A DNA stretch of 45,512 nt from Caldalkalibacillus thermarum. GTDB lineage: Bacteria > Bacillota > Bacilli > Caldalkalibacillales > Caldalkalibacillaceae. The notes beneath the pieces were generated by a model that saw only the letters and a program-made list of their open reading frames with translations, was not told the DNA's origin and made no database searches. Positions 1 through 9,700 of this stretch are shown piece after piece (the first letter of the stretch is position 1; each line of letters begins with the position of its first letter). Location of the stretch: positions 496 through 46,007 of the forward strand of contig NZ_BMKZ01000024.1 of assembly GCF_014644735.1 (NCBI RefSeq). Direction: 5' to 3'. A program made the translations under genes and the position numbers.

Positions 1-100
1 AACAGGATAAGAAATGACCAAGAGAGTACCCTCAAACAATGAATCCGCTTACATCCATGATGGGGATAAAAAACTCTGCCCGGAAATACTTGACTCACAC
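1..100 (+). mobile_element. 3' tail of an insertion sequence (left copy)
   Basis: These 100 bases align without gaps, at about 92 of 100 positions by my hand count, to the reverse complement of 45204-45303. That segment is the non-coding stretch between a transposase stop codon and the IS end. The match stops after CTTGACTCACAC at position 100, where the flanks diverge, so 100 is taken as the IS boundary. Position 1 corresponds to the base just after the transposase stop in the right copy, so no transposase codons remain here. The IS family is not determined. Confidence 0.8.
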
Positions 101-116
101 TTTTGACCCTCCTTCC

Positions 117-145
117 TTGAAATTTTTAATATTAACGCGTATTAT
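117..145 (+). promoter_or_regulatory. Sigma-A promoter of ylaN
   Basis: TTGAAA (117-122), a 17-base spacer and TATTAT (140-145) form a good vegetative promoter. The -35 box starts only 17 bases from the IS end, so the insertion left this promoter intact. Confidence 0.65.
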
Positions 146-163
146 TAAGGATAGGAGTAGGAC

Positions 164-481
164 ATGGGAACGGAGGGAACGAGATTGTCAACCGATATGG
201 CAACACATACGAAAGAAAAAGCCTTGGCTTTACTTAAGCAAGATGCCGAGAAAATTTTAAAGTTAATCTCGGTGCAAATGGATCACTTAACCATGCCCCA
301 GTGTCCTCTGTATGAAGAAGTATTAGACACGCAAATGTTCGGTTTATCACGTGAAATAGATTTTGCCATCCGCCTAGGGCTTATTTCCGAAGAAACCGGA
401 AAGCAGATCCTCTCCGAGCTAGAACAGCGCCTCGCCCAGTTACATGAGGCGTACGAACAGCAAAATGGTAAAGGATTATAA
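164..481 (+). CDS. ylaN: YlaN family protein (UPF0358), Fur-associated factor
   Basis: The 105-residue protein carries the YlaN hallmark block, with [16 protein letters not shown] and [10 protein letters not shown], and I recognise it as the orthologue of Bacillus subtilis YlaN. In Bacillus and Staphylococcus this small cytosolic protein is needed under iron limitation and has been linked to control of Fur activity; that role is family knowledge. The ATG at 164 has AGGAG about 8 bases upstream. A second in-frame ATG at 197 would give the usual family length but lacks a well-spaced ribosome site. A sigma-A promoter precedes the gene and a hairpin terminator follows, so it looks monocistronic. 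In B. subtilis ylaN lies directly before ftsW; here about 5 kb of other genes separate them. Confidence 0.92.
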   Translation: MGTEGTRLSTDMATHTKEKALALLKQDAEKILKLISVQMDHLTMPQCPLYEEVLDTQMFGLSREIDFAIRLGLISEETGKQILSELEQRLAQLHEAYEQQNGKGL

Positions 482-515
482 TAGGCTAAAGGATCGTGAT
501 AGATGGAAAGCGTTG

Positions 516-540
516 GCTACCTGGGAAGGTAGCTTTTTTG
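516..540 (+). terminator. Rho-independent terminator of ylaN
   Basis: A perfect 6-bp stem, GCTACC (516-521) with GGTAGC (528-533), is followed by six T residues. Confidence 0.85.
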
Positions 541-584
541 CTTTTTATAGGTTTTAAAGGAATATTTCAGTTTAGGGGACCTAT

Positions 585-614
585 TTGTATTCAGCTGCAA
601 GATTTTGCTAAGAT
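585..614 (+). promoter_or_regulatory. Candidate sigma-A promoter of rocD
   Basis: TTGTAT (585-590), an 18-base spacer and TAAGAT (609-614) lie about 50 bases upstream of the rocD start. I looked for the GG-N10-GC core of a sigma-54 promoter, which drives roc genes in B. subtilis, and did not see one. Confidence 0.35.
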
Positions 615-665
615 GTAAGGGGAGTGTTTCTGGACTTTTAGCGGAAAGGAGGGATGATAGACAAA

Positions 666-1862
666 ATGAGTGGGTCCAAGCAAATTATAGAGCAAACTGA
701 ACGTTACGGTGCAAAGAATTATTTGCCGTTACCCATTGTGATTTCCAAAGCAGAGGGTGTATGGATTGAAGATCCGGAGGGCAACAAATATATGGATATG
801 TTAAGTGCCTATTCGGCCTTAAACCAGGGTCACCGTCACCCCAAAATTATTCGGGCTTTAAAAGAACAAGCGGACCGGGTTACCCTTACTTCACGGGCGT
901 TTTATCATGACCGTCTGGGTGAATTTTATGAGAAAATTGTCGCCGTAACCGGAAAAGAGATGGTCTTGCCCATGAATACCGGGGCTGAAGCGGTGGAAAC
1001 AGCAATCAAAGCGGTTCGGCGCTGGGCTTACCAGGTCAAGCAAGTCCCTGAAAACCAGGCGGAGATCATTGTCTGTGAGGGCAACTTCCACGGGCGAACC
1101 ATCACAGTGACATCATTCTCTTCCGAAGAAGGATACCGTCGTGGGTTTGGCCCTTTTACACCAGGGTTTAAAATCATCCCTTACGGAGATGCTGAGGCGC
1201 TAAGGCGAGCGATTACACCCCGTACGGCAGCTTTCCTGGTGGAACCCATTCAGGGTGAAGCGGGCATTATTATTCCTCCTGAAGGGTATTTGCGGGAGGT
1301 TCGCCGTATATGTGATGAGCACAACATCTTGTTTGTAGCCGATGAGATCCAAACAGGTTTTGGCCGGACAGGGAAGATGTTTGCTTGCGACTGGGAGGAT
1401 GTGAAACCGGACATCTATATTCTGGGCAAGGCACTAGGAGGGGGCGTGTTCCCCATCTCTGCCGTCAGTGCTGACCGGGATGTGCTAGGTGTGTTTGACC
1501 CTGGTTCCCATGGTTCTACATTTGGAGGCAATCCCCTTGGCTGTGCTTGTGCCATTGCGGCTTTGGAAGTGATTGAAGAAGAAAATCTTGTTGACCGTTC
1601 ATTAAAGTTGGGAGCGTATTTGATGTCCAAATTACAGGAACTCCGTAATCCAAAGATCAAAGAAATCCGTGGCAAGGGATTGTTCATTGGCATCGAACTG
1701 ACCGAGCCGGCCCGTCCCTATTGCGAAGCCCTAAAGGAACAAGGGCTCTTGTGCAAAGAAACCCATGAACATACCATCCGCCTGGCTCCGCCGCTCATTA
1801 TCAAAGAAGAAGAATTGGATTGGGCTTTTGAGCGCATTAAGGCCGTTTTACAGCCTGCTTAA
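666..1862 (+). CDS. rocD: Ornithine aminotransferase (ornithine--oxo-acid transaminase)
   Basis: The enzyme is a class III PLP-dependent aminotransferase that moves the delta-amino group of ornithine to 2-oxoglutarate, giving glutamate semialdehyde and glutamate in arginine and proline metabolism. The sequence closely follows B. subtilis RocD: GANNYHPLPIV-like start, MNTGAEAVE for cofactor phosphate binding, [17 protein letters not shown] and ILGKALGGG with the PLP lysine at residue 255. Length is 398 residues. An in-frame ATG at 654 abuts the GGAGG and leaves no spacing, so ATG 666 (MSGSKQII) is preferred, about 13 bases after the ribosome site. No roc neighbours or arginase are present. A strong bidirectional hairpin follows the stop codon. 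Confidence 0.95.
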   Translation: MSGSKQIIEQTERYGAKNYLPLPIVISKAEGVWIEDPEGNKYMDMLSAYSALNQGHRHPKIIRALKEQADRVTLTSRAFYHDRLGEFYEKIVAVTGKEMVLPMNTGAEAVETAIKAVRRWAYQVKQVPENQAEIIVCEGNFHGRTITVTSFSSEEGYRRGFGPFTPGFKIIPYGDAEALRRAITPRTAAFLVEPIQGEAGIIIPPEGYLREVRRICDEHNILFVADEIQTGFGRTGKMFACDWEDVKPDIYILGKALGGGVFPISAVSADRDVLGVFDPGSHGSTFGGNPLGCACAIAALEVIEEENLVDRSLKLGAYLMSKLQELRNPKIKEIRGKGLFIGIELTEPARPYCEALKEQGLLCKETHEHTIRLAPPLIIKEEELDWAFERIKAVLQPA

Positions 1863-1870
1863 AAATCACG

Positions 1871-1915
1871 AAACAAAAAGAGAGGTAGCTCTGCCGGCTA
1901 TCTCTCTTCTTGTTT
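1871..1915. terminator. Bidirectional terminator between rocD and a small minus-strand gene
   Basis: A long inverted repeat has arms at 1871-1889 and 1897-1915, with two mismatches, and A/T-rich ends. The stop codon of the minus-strand gene lies inside the right arm. Confidence 0.8.
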
Positions 1916-2083
1916 TGTGGGGGAAGTGCGGTTAACTTCTTCCGATAACTCCCGAGCTTCTTCAATTAATCCGTTGTCCAACGTCACTTGTCCGCCACCC
2001 AGGCCCTCATTAATCATCCGGTCAATATCCACAAAATAGCGGTCACGCCCTTCGTGATCAGGATCATGATTGCGTTTAGCCAT
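1898..2083 (-). CDS. Small conserved-looking hypothetical protein
   Basis: This 61-residue acidic, charged, soluble protein contains DRYFVDIDRMINEGLGGGQV, a motif I associate with small uncharacterised Bacillaceae proteins but cannot name. A consensus AGGAGGTG sits about 8 bases upstream of the ATG, which strongly supports translation. It has no cysteines, signal peptide or membrane segment. It converges on rocD and shares its terminator. No function is proposed. Confidence 0.75.
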   Translation of the reverse strand: MAKRNHDPDHEGRDRYFVDIDRMINEGLGGGQVTLDNGLIEEARELSEEVNRTSPTKQEER

Positions 2084-2173
2084 GCTTTCACCTCCTGTGT
2101 CAGTTCATAGTATGCCAATGTTTGTTAGACTCCATGTGCGAGCATAGGCTAGATTCTTTTTCCTCCAGAAGCA

Positions 2174-2205
2174 TAAAAAGACCATGCCTTGGTTCAAGAC
2201 ATGGT
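2174..2205 (-). terminator. Terminator overlapping the 3' end of the next minus-strand gene
   Basis: On the minus strand ACCATG-T-CTTG (2205-2195) pairs with CAAG-G-CATGGT (2191-2181) around a 3-base loop, followed by CTTTTT. The last three codons and the stop of the upstream gene form part of the hairpin. Confidence 0.75.
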
Positions 2206-2586
2206 TTCCGAATGGTTTGCTTCTGCTAATGGTTCGGATTGTTGCAGGGAGCGGTAAATGGAGACCGCCTCTTCAATATCCTCCTGGTTAAAGGCGTTGA
2301 GGAACTTTTTGGTATCGTTAAAGTACAAGCGCTGGGCATTGACAAAACCGTGATGCTTCATTAAAACCAGCAAAGCGACCAGATGGTAAAAGGGAATGCC
2401 TGTCTGTTCAGGATCATAAATCCCTTTTTCTTGCACATATGTATCAAAATAACGTACATAGGTGACAGTTAATGTCCGTTTTTCACCAAGATGATCATAG
2501 ACCACTTCAGATTCGTTAAATTGGTCTTCCATTGTGGTGGGTAACGCCTTTTCGTATTCAAACCCTGAACATTTATAGATCTTCAA
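2194..2586 (-). CDS. Hypothetical protein with TTG start
   Basis: I do not recognise this 130-residue soluble protein. A longer frame starts upstream at 2622, but that ATG overlaps a TATAAT box (2623-2628). The TTG at 2586 has GGGAGGTGG at ideal spacing, so the protein most likely begins MKIYKCSGFEYEKAL. It is mixed-charge, with a short hydrophobic stretch (FYHLVALLVLM) near residues 67-77 and an acidic C-terminus. It is divergent from acsA, and the about 320 bases between them hold the promoters of both genes. No function is proposed. Confidence 0.65.
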   Translation of the reverse strand: MKIYKCSGFEYEKALPTTMEDQFNESEVVYDHLGEKRTLTVTYVRYFDTYVQEKGIYDPEQTGIPFYHLVALLVLMKHHGFVNAQRLYFNDTKKFLNAFNQEDIEEAVSIYRSLQQSEPLAEANHSETMS

Positions 2587-2778
2587 CTTTCCACCTCCCT
2601 TGGCAAACCCCTGCTCTTTCACATTATACCAAAAAGGCTTTAGAAGAAAAATGGAGGGAATGGTACTTTTGTTTTAAGCAAACCATTAGACGGTGTTTGA
2701 ACACATTTCAGACTTCAGTGCTCACGTTTCGGACCGCAGGTATGGAAAATTGAGAAAAAATCAATAAAATATATGAAT

Positions 2779-2802
2779 AAGCAAGCGTTTACATTTTATA
2801 AT
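2779..2802 (+). promoter_or_regulatory. acsA promoter with CcpA (cre) site
   Basis: AAGCAAGCGTTTACAT (2779-2794) matches the Bacillus cre consensus WTGNAARCGNWWWCAW with one mismatch. It lies directly upstream of TATAAT (2797-2802), in the -35/-10 spacer, where bound CcpA would block polymerase. Glucose repression of acsA through CcpA is known in B. subtilis; its action here is inferred. About 100 bases of leader follow. Confidence 0.7.
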
Positions 2803-2906
2803 AAGATAAATGTTGGCATTTAAAAAAACATTCCATATAGTCTATTCTAATGGTAGACAAACATTTTTATCTTATGTTGAGTATGACAAGGGGAGGAGTG
2901 TTGGCT

Positions 2907-4646
2907 ATGAAAACAGAAACGATTGAAGTACAAGGAGCGGGGTTTAACCTTCAGGATTATGAGGAAGCCAGACGCACATTTTCTTGGTCTGATGTGGAAA
3001 AAGCGTTTTCCTGGTATGAGACTGGTAAAGTGAATATGGCTTATGAAGCCATTGACCGTCACGCTGAAGGGAAGCGCAGAGACAAGGTAGCCCTGTACTA
3101 CAGCGATGCCAACAGAGATGAGCAATATACTTTCCAGGAGATGAAGGAAAAGTCAAATCAGGCTGCCAACGTCCTGAAAAAATTAGGTATTCAGAAAGGT
3201 GACCGGGTGTTTATTTTCATGCCCCGTTCACCGGAGTTGTATTTCAGCTTGCTTGGGGCCATCAAATTGGGGGCAATTGTTGGGCCGTTATTTGAGGCCT
3301 TTATGGAAGGGGCGGTTAGAGACCGTCTGGAAAATGCCGAAGCTGTTGCGCTGGTCACCACACCTGAACTGTTACCCCGTGTGCCGAGTAAAGATTTGCC
3401 TGCTTTGAAACACATTGTCCTGGTTGGGGAAAACATTGACCTTGACCAATTTAAACAAGATCATCCGACAGTGACCTTCCATGATTTTCATAAGGAAATG
3501 GCTGAAGCGTCCACAGAGTTTGACATCGTCTGGGTGGATAAAGAAGATCCGCTTATTTTACACTATACTTCCGGTTCTACTGGAAAGCCAAAAGGGGTTC
3601 TGCATGTACACTACGCCATGCTGCAACACTATCAGACCGGCAAATGGGTGCTTGATTTGAAAGAAGATGATGTTTATTGGTGTACCGCAGACCCGGGCTG
3701 GGTGACCGGCACATCATACGGCATCTTTGCCCCTTGGCTCAATGGTGTGACCAATGTCATCCGGGGCGGCCGTTTCAGCCCAGAAGATTGGTATTACACC
3801 ATTGAAAAATATAAAGTCACAGTCTGGTACAGTGCACCGACCGCTTTCCGCATGCTAATGGGAGCGGGAGAAGCTGTGGCAGAGCGTTATGACCTGTCCT
3901 CCCTGCGTCATATTTTAAGCGTGGGTGAACCGCTTAATCCGGAGGTGATCCGCTGGGGGTTACAAGTGTATAAACGGCGGATTCACGATACCTGGTGGAT
4001 GACGGAAACAGGCGGGATGATGATTTGCAACTATCCGTGCATGGAGATCAGACCCGGTTCCATGGGCAAGCCATTCCCCGGAATTGAAGCAGACATTATT
4101 GATGACGAAGGCAATCCGCTGCCACCTTATCAGATGGGCAATCTGGCTATTAAGGCCGGTTGGCCGTCCATGATGAGAAAGATTTGGAAAAATGAAGAGA
4201 AATATAATGAGTATTTCCGCATTAAAGGCTGGTACATTTCCGGTGATTCCGCATACAAGGATGAAGACGGTTATTTCTGGTTCCAGGGACGTGTGGATGA
4301 TGTCATTATGACATCAGGCGAACGTGTTGGTCCATTTGAGGTGGAAAGCAAGCTTGTTGAACATCCTGCTGTGGCAGAAGCAGGAGTGATCGGCAAACCT
4401 GACCCTGTCCGGGGTGAGATTATTAAGGCCTTCGTCTCACTAAGAGCAGGTTATGAGCCGTCAGAGGAGCTGAAGGAAGAAATTCGGCAATTTGTCAAAA
4501 AGGGCTTGGCTGCCCATGCGGCTCCCCGTGAGATTGAGTTTAGAGATAAATTGCCCAAAACCCGCAGCGGAAAAATTATGCGCCGGGTGCTGAAAGCTTG
4601 GGAGCTGGGCTTGCCAACCGGCGACCTGTCCACCATGGAAGATTAA
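2907..4646 (+). CDS. acsA: Acetyl-CoA synthetase (AMP-forming)
   Basis: The enzyme activates acetate with ATP and CoA to acetyl-CoA through acetyl-adenylate. The 579-residue protein is nearly collinear with B. subtilis AcsA. It shows the adenylate-forming P-loop HYTSGSTGKPKGVLH, WWMTETGG, the hinge region SGDSAYKDEDGYFWFQGRVDD and the C-terminal acetylation-site motif KTRSGKIMRR with its catalytic lysine. ATG 2907 has GGGAGGAG about 10 bases upstream; longer in-frame starts at 2850 and 2877 lack a ribosome site. The acuABC genes that neighbour acsA in B. subtilis are absent. Repression by CcpA is suggested by the cre-like site in the promoter. A bidirectional terminator follows. Confidence 0.96.
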   Translation: MKTETIEVQGAGFNLQDYEEARRTFSWSDVEKAFSWYETGKVNMAYEAIDRHAEGKRRDKVALYYSDANRDEQYTFQEMKEKSNQAANVLKKLGIQKGDRVFIFMPRSPELYFSLLGAIKLGAIVGPLFEAFMEGAVRDRLENAEAVALVTTPELLPRVPSKDLPALKHIVLVGENIDLDQFKQDHPTVTFHDFHKEMAEASTEFDIVWVDKEDPLILHYTSGSTGKPKGVLHVHYAMLQHYQTGKWVLDLKEDDVYWCTADPGWVTGTSYGIFAPWLNGVTNVIRGGRFSPEDWYYTIEKYKVTVWYSAPTAFRMLMGAGEAVAERYDLSSLRHILSVGEPLNPEVIRWGLQVYKRRIHDTWWMTETGGMMICNYPCMEIRPGSMGKPFPGIEADIIDDEGNPLPPYQMGNLAIKAGWPSMMRKIWKNEEKYNEYFRIKGWYISGDSAYKDEDGYFWFQGRVDDVIMTSGERVGPFEVESKLVEHPAVAEAGVIGKPDPVRGEIIKAFVSLRAGYEPSEELKEEIRQFVKKGLAAHAAPREIEFRDKLPKTRSGKIMRRVLKAWELGLPTGDLSTMED

Positions 4647-4670
4647 GGCGGTAGGATAAAGATAAGCAAT

Positions 4671-4701
4671 AAAAAAGGGTGCCAATCTGGCATCCTTTTT
4701 T
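4671..4701. terminator. Bidirectional terminator after acsA
   Basis: AAAAAAGGGTGCCA and TGGCATCCTTTTTT pair around a 3-base loop, with A and T runs on both sides. It serves acsA and the convergent DUF309 gene. Confidence 0.9.
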
Positions 4702-4728
4702 GTGAGCTTATGAGGTCTATAAAGCTTA

Positions 4729-5250
4729 TCAGGTTTTGCGCTGCTTTGCCTTGCGCTTCTTCTGCCATTCCCGTTCCCTGATCACATCGCTGCGGTCACG
4801 AAGCTTATGTTTATGGATGAGAAATGCATTGTCTGGATCACTGTCTTTTCCCCAGGTTAAGTTTTTCTCCTGGCAAACCTGCCGGCAGTGTTGCAACAAC
4901 TGGTGATCTGTAATAGGCAAATTAAGGCTTGTATAAGCTTTCCGCTGCTGTACATCATTTAACCGCTCACTGATCTGCTTTAAAAGTGCCGCCGGATCCA
5001 GGCCTAGTTTTTGAACAGCTGCTTTTTCCTTGCCTAAAATCTGCCGGGCACTGGCCAGCATTTTGGCTGCGCCATTGAAATTGCCCCGGCGATGATGATA
5101 CAGTCCCACTGCCAACTGAATCAGCCCGACCCATACTTTTTCCCGGTCAGGCTGGCTTTTCCAATATTCTTCCAATACCTCATGGCACTCAAAGTAGTCC
5201 CGGCTGCCATGAAAATGAACCAGATAATCCACATAAGCTTTTGGATACAA
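4729..5250 (-). CDS. DUF309 domain protein (YpuF-like)
   Basis: The N-terminal half holds the DUF309 signature: HGSRDYFECHEVLEEYW at about residues 14-30, then GLIQLAVGLYHHRRGN at about 42-57. These are helical repeats in an otherwise uncharacterised family found widely in Bacillaceae and cyanobacteria. The C-terminal part is basic (KKRKAKQRK). The start is a TTG with GGGGGA seven bases upstream; no in-frame ATG gives a plausible N-terminus. B. subtilis YpuF is of this family, but orthology is not certain. The biochemical role is unknown. Confidence 0.82.
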   Translation of the reverse strand: MYPKAYVDYLVHFHGSRDYFECHEVLEEYWKSQPDREKVWVGLIQLAVGLYHHRRGNFNGAAKMLASARQILGKEKAAVQKLGLDPAALLKQISERLNDVQQRKAYTSLNLPITDHQLLQHCRQVCQEKNLTWGKDSDPDNAFLIHKHKLRDRSDVIREREWQKKRKAKQRKT

Positions 5251-5543
5251 GGGAATTCCCCCGCCGTCTCTTTTTCCGTATGCTCATTTATTATAACATA
5301 CTTAAAGTTGTACAGGGAGGTTATGGGGAGAGTCTCTGAAGTGAGTCTTAACTCATGAGCGATTTTCCGCCAGAACACTCATAATCGCATGGTTCATGCT
5401 TTCGACCCCGGCATCACTGGGCTTAATTTTAACTTGTCCCATCCCGGTCTGTTTATGTTAAAATAAGCCTAACACCAATCATTTGAGCAGGATAGCCCTG
5501 TCATGAAACACACAGGTTGAGATAAGGGGAGCGTTGTGACAAC

Positions 5544-6725
5544 ATGAGCGAAACCCGGTTAGACCTTGAACAACACTCTGAGCTGGGGCGGCCAGATTTT
5601 ATCATACTGATTGTTACGCTGATCTTGCTAGGTTTTGGTTTGGTTATGATTTACAGCTCCAGCCACCATATCGCTTATTGGGAACACCAAGACAGTGCGT
5701 ATTTCCTTAAAAGACAATTAGTGTGGGCTTTTTTGGGCCTGTTGATGTTATACATAACGATGAACATCCCTTACCGTTTGTACAGGAAACTGGTGCCCGT
5801 TATTTTGCTTGTCTTACTGGTTATGATGGTGCTTGTGCTGGTTCCCGGATTTGGACTTAAAGAAAAAGGGGCTCAGCGCTGGCTCAATTTAGGGGTGGTA
5901 ACCTTACAGCCATCCGAATTTGTTAAGCTGGGCTTGATTATGTACTTGGCTTCCATATATTCTAAAAAACAAGGGTATATCTCCCAATTTAAACGGGGTG
6001 TGCTTCCTCCGTTGGTGATTGTCGGGCTCTTTTTTGGTTTAACTTTGTTGCAACGGGATCTGGGAACTGCTTCTATGCTCATGTTGTTTACTTTTGTCAT
6101 CCTGTTTTGTGCTGGCGCCAGAATGCGGCATATGTTGGCCCTTGGGTTGATGGGCTTTTTGATGGTGGGTATTTTTGCCGTGACCCAGCCATACCGATTG
6201 GAACGGCTGACCGCCTTTCTGGATCCGTGGGCGGATCCGCTGGACACAGGCTATCATACGATACAGTCCTTATATGCCATTGGGAATGGTGGTTTATGGG
6301 GGATGGGGTTTAATAACAGCATCCAAAAACAGTTTTATCTTCCCGAACCCCATACCGATTTTATCTTTGCTGTGGTTGCTGAGGAGTGGGGGCTGGTAGG
6401 CGTCATCGGAGTCCTGCTTGCTTACCTCGTGCTGATTTTAAGGGGTATTCAGCTTTCCCTTCACGCTCCCGACGCCTTCGGTATGTTGTTAGGGATTGGA
6501 ATTTCAGGGATGATTGGCATTCAAGCCCTGATTAACATTGGTGTAGTGTCTGGATTGCTGCCTGTCACTGGATTAACGCTTCCTTTTTTAAGTTATGGTG
6601 GATCATCCCTGTTACTTAATCTGGTTTCAACAGGGATTTTACTTAATATATCCCGCTATGCAGTACAGAACAGGAGAAAGGAGAGTCACCATGAACAAAA
6701 CCCATCTCAGACAGAGACCCTTTAA
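5544..6725 (+). CDS. ftsW: FtsW, septal peptidoglycan glycosyltransferase (SEDS family)
   Basis: FtsW is a polytopic SEDS protein that polymerises lipid II at the division septum together with a class B penicillin-binding protein. The 393 residues contain about ten membrane segments and SEDS hallmarks: LQPSEFVKLG, LLQRDLGTASM with the essential aspartate, the extracellular loop PEPHTDFIFAVVAEEWG, and LPFLSYGGSSL near the end. ATG 5544 follows AAGGGGAG with about 13 bases spacing; the alternative TTG and GTG codons between run into stops. Its last 35 bases overlap pyc in another frame. The ftsW-pyc order matches B. subtilis, which supports FtsW over RodA. Confidence 0.92.
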   Translation: MSETRLDLEQHSELGRPDFIILIVTLILLGFGLVMIYSSSHHIAYWEHQDSAYFLKRQLVWAFLGLLMLYITMNIPYRLYRKLVPVILLVLLVMMVLVLVPGFGLKEKGAQRWLNLGVVTLQPSEFVKLGLIMYLASIYSKKQGYISQFKRGVLPPLVIVGLFFGLTLLQRDLGTASMLMLFTFVILFCAGARMRHMLALGLMGFLMVGIFAVTQPYRLERLTAFLDPWADPLDTGYHTIQSLYAIGNGGLWGMGFNNSIQKQFYLPEPHTDFIFAVVAEEWGLVGVIGVLLAYLVLILRGIQLSLHAPDAFGMLLGIGISGMIGIQALINIGVVSGLLPVTGLTLPFLSYGGSSLLLNLVSTGILLNISRYAVQNRRKESHHEQNPSQTETL

Positions 6726-9700
6726 CAAGGTCTTGGTGGCCAACCGCGGGGAAATTGCGATCCGCATATTCCGGGCTTGCACAGAGCTCAATATCCGCAC
6801 GGTGGCCATTTACTCTGAGGAAGACCGGACAAGCTTGCACCGCTTTAAAGCGGATGAAGCTTACCTGGTGGGTAAAGGCAAAGGTCCCATTGAAGCCTAT
6901 CTAGACATTGAAGGCATTATTGAAATAGCAAAACGTCATGATGTGGATGCCATCCATCCTGGATATGGCTTCTTGTCCGAAAATGCCACGTTTGCCCGCC
7001 GCTGCGAGGAAGAGGGGATCGTTTTCATCGGTCCGAAACCGGAGCATATTCAGATCTTTGGCGATAAGGTCCAGGCCAGAAAACAGGCTATTGAAGCCGG
7101 ATTGCCTGTGATTCCCGGCACGGAGGAACCGGTTTCATCGTTGCAAGAAGTCTTGCTTTTTGCCAAGGAACATGGCTATCCCTTTATTATTAAGGCTGCC
7201 TCCGGAGGGGGCGGACGCGGCATGCGCATTGTCAACAGCCGGGAAGAGGTGGAAGAGGCGTTCAATCGTGCCCGCTCCGAAGCGCGTGCCTCGTTCGGTA
7301 GTGGGGATGTTTATTTGGAAAAATATATTGAACGTCCCAAGCATATTGAAGTTCAAATTTTGGGTGATGCACAGGGCCATATTGTGCATCTGTTTGAGCG
7401 GGACTGCTCCGTCCAACGGCGTTATCAAAAGCTGGTTGAAGTCGCTCCCAGCGTGGCACTGGATGAGCGTTTGAGGCAGGAAATTTGTGAGGCAGCCGTT
7501 CGTTTGATGAAAAATGTAAATTATGTGAATGCTGGAACCGTTGAATTCCTGGTGGACAAAGACGGCCAATTTTACTTTATTGAAGTGAATCCGCGGGTGC
7601 AGGTTGAACATACGATTACAGAATTGATTACCGGTATAGATATCGTTCAATCCCAAATTATGATTGCTACCGGTTATTCACTGCACGATGAACCCCTTAA
7701 TATTCCCCGGCAGGAAGACATTAGTTACAGGGGTTATGCCATTCAATGCCGTGTCACCACAGAAGATCCGGCTAACAACTTTATGCCCGATACCGGGAAG
7801 CTCTTAGCTTACCGAACGGCCGGGGGCTTTGGCACACGCCTGGATGCGGGGAACGGTTTTCCAGGAGCTGTTATTTCTCCCCATTACGATTCATTGCTGG
7901 TTAAAATCTCAACCTGGGCGATCACTTACGAACAAGCGGCCAGCAAAATGTTGCGAAACTTGAAAGAATTTCGCATCCGCGGTGTCAAAACCAATATTCC
8001 TTTCCTGGAAAACGTGGTACAACATGAAGCATTCCTGCGAGGGGAGTATGACACTTCTTTTGTGGACAACACCCCTGAATTATTTGTCTTCCCGGAACGC
8101 CGGGACCGGGGAACGAAACTGTTGCAATATATTGGGGAAACCATTGTCAACGGTTTTCCAGGGCTGGAAAAAGTGGAGAAAAAACCGAACTTTCCTAACC
8201 CCCGCGTTCCGGTGACGTCATACAAAGATCCTTATCCTGAGGGGACCAAACAGATTTTGGATCAACAAGGGCCAGAAGGACTGGTCAACTGGATTAAGGA
8301 TCAGAAACGTTTGCTTTTGACCGACACCACCTTCAGGGATGCCCATCAATCTCTGTATGCCACCCGTTTCCGGACCTATGACATGCTGCGCGTGGCGGAA
8401 GCAACGGGTAAATTGGTCTCCAATCTATTCTCGCTGGAAATGTGGGGAGGAGCCACCTTTGATGTCAGCATGCGTTTTTTGAAGGAAGACCCGTGGGAGA
8501 GATTGAGGCGGTTGCGGGAAAAAGTGCCCAATGTGCTGTTTCAGATGCTGTTGCGCGGAGCCAATGCGGTAGGTTACACCAATTATCCGGATAACGTCAT
8601 TAAGGAATTTGTCAAGGCATCCGCTGAAAACGGCATTGATGTATTCCGTATTTTTGACAGCTTGAACTGGCTGGAAGGGATGAGGCTGGCCATCGAGGCT
8701 GTCAGAGAAAACGGAAAAATTGCCGAAGCGAGCATTTGTTACACCGGTGACATTCATGATCCGTCGCGGAGTAAGTATGATCTGAAATATTATGTCAATC
8801 TGGCCAAGGAGCTGGAAAAAGCGGGGGCCCACATTTTGGGTATTAAAGACATGGCTGGTTTGTTAAAACCCTATGCCGCTTATGATCTGATTTCAGCATT
8901 AAAAGAGGCCGTTGATATCCCCATTCACCTGCATACCCATGACACGAGCGGGAACGGCGTGGCCATGTACCTTAAAGCGGCGGAAGCCGGGGTAGATATT
9001 GTTGATTGTGCCATCAGCTCCATGTCAGGCCTGACTTCCCAGCCCAGCATGAACGCATTGGTGGCTGCCTTAAAGGGTCAAGACCGGGACACTGAAGTGG
9101 ATTTGGCCAACTTGGAGAAATTGAGCCGCTATTGGGAAGATGTGCGCCGTTACTATCAAGGGTTTGACGCCGGTCTTTTGTCCACCAGCACGGAAGTTTA
9201 CCAGCATGAAATGCCCGGTGGCCAATACACCAACCTCCAACAGCAGGCTAAAGCTGTCGGACTGGCGGACCGCTGGGAAGAAGTGAAAGAGATGTACAGC
9301 CGGGTCAATATGCTTTTTGGAGATATTGTCAAGGTGACCCCTTCTTCCAAGGTGGTGGGCGACATGGCCCTGTTCATGGTCCAGAACAACTTAACCGAAG
9401 AGGATGTGCTTGAACGGGGCGAGTCCATTGACTTTCCTGATTCAGTGGTTCAGTTCTTCCAAGGTTACCTGGGCCAGCCCTATCAGGGTTTCCCGAAGCG
9501 TTTGCAACAAGTGATTCTTAAGGGAAAAGAACCGATTACCTGCCGGCCCGGTGAACTGCTGGATCCTATCGATTTTGAGCAGGTACAGCGCGAACTGGAG
9601 GAAAAATTTGAGCGTTCCTTCAGCAAGGAAGAGGTCCTGTCCTATGTCCTTTACCCTCAAGTTTTTGAGGAGTTTGAACGGCACCGCCAGCAGTATGGGG

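Noticed and set aside
39-260. 73-codon plus-strand frame at the left end
   Set aside because: It crosses the IS boundary, the ylaN promoter and the ylaN start in another frame, and has no ribosome site.
590-625. Sigma-54 promoter before rocD
   Set aside because: The region has CTGCAAGATTTTGC but lacks the GG-N10-GC core, so a RocR/SigL promoter is not supported.
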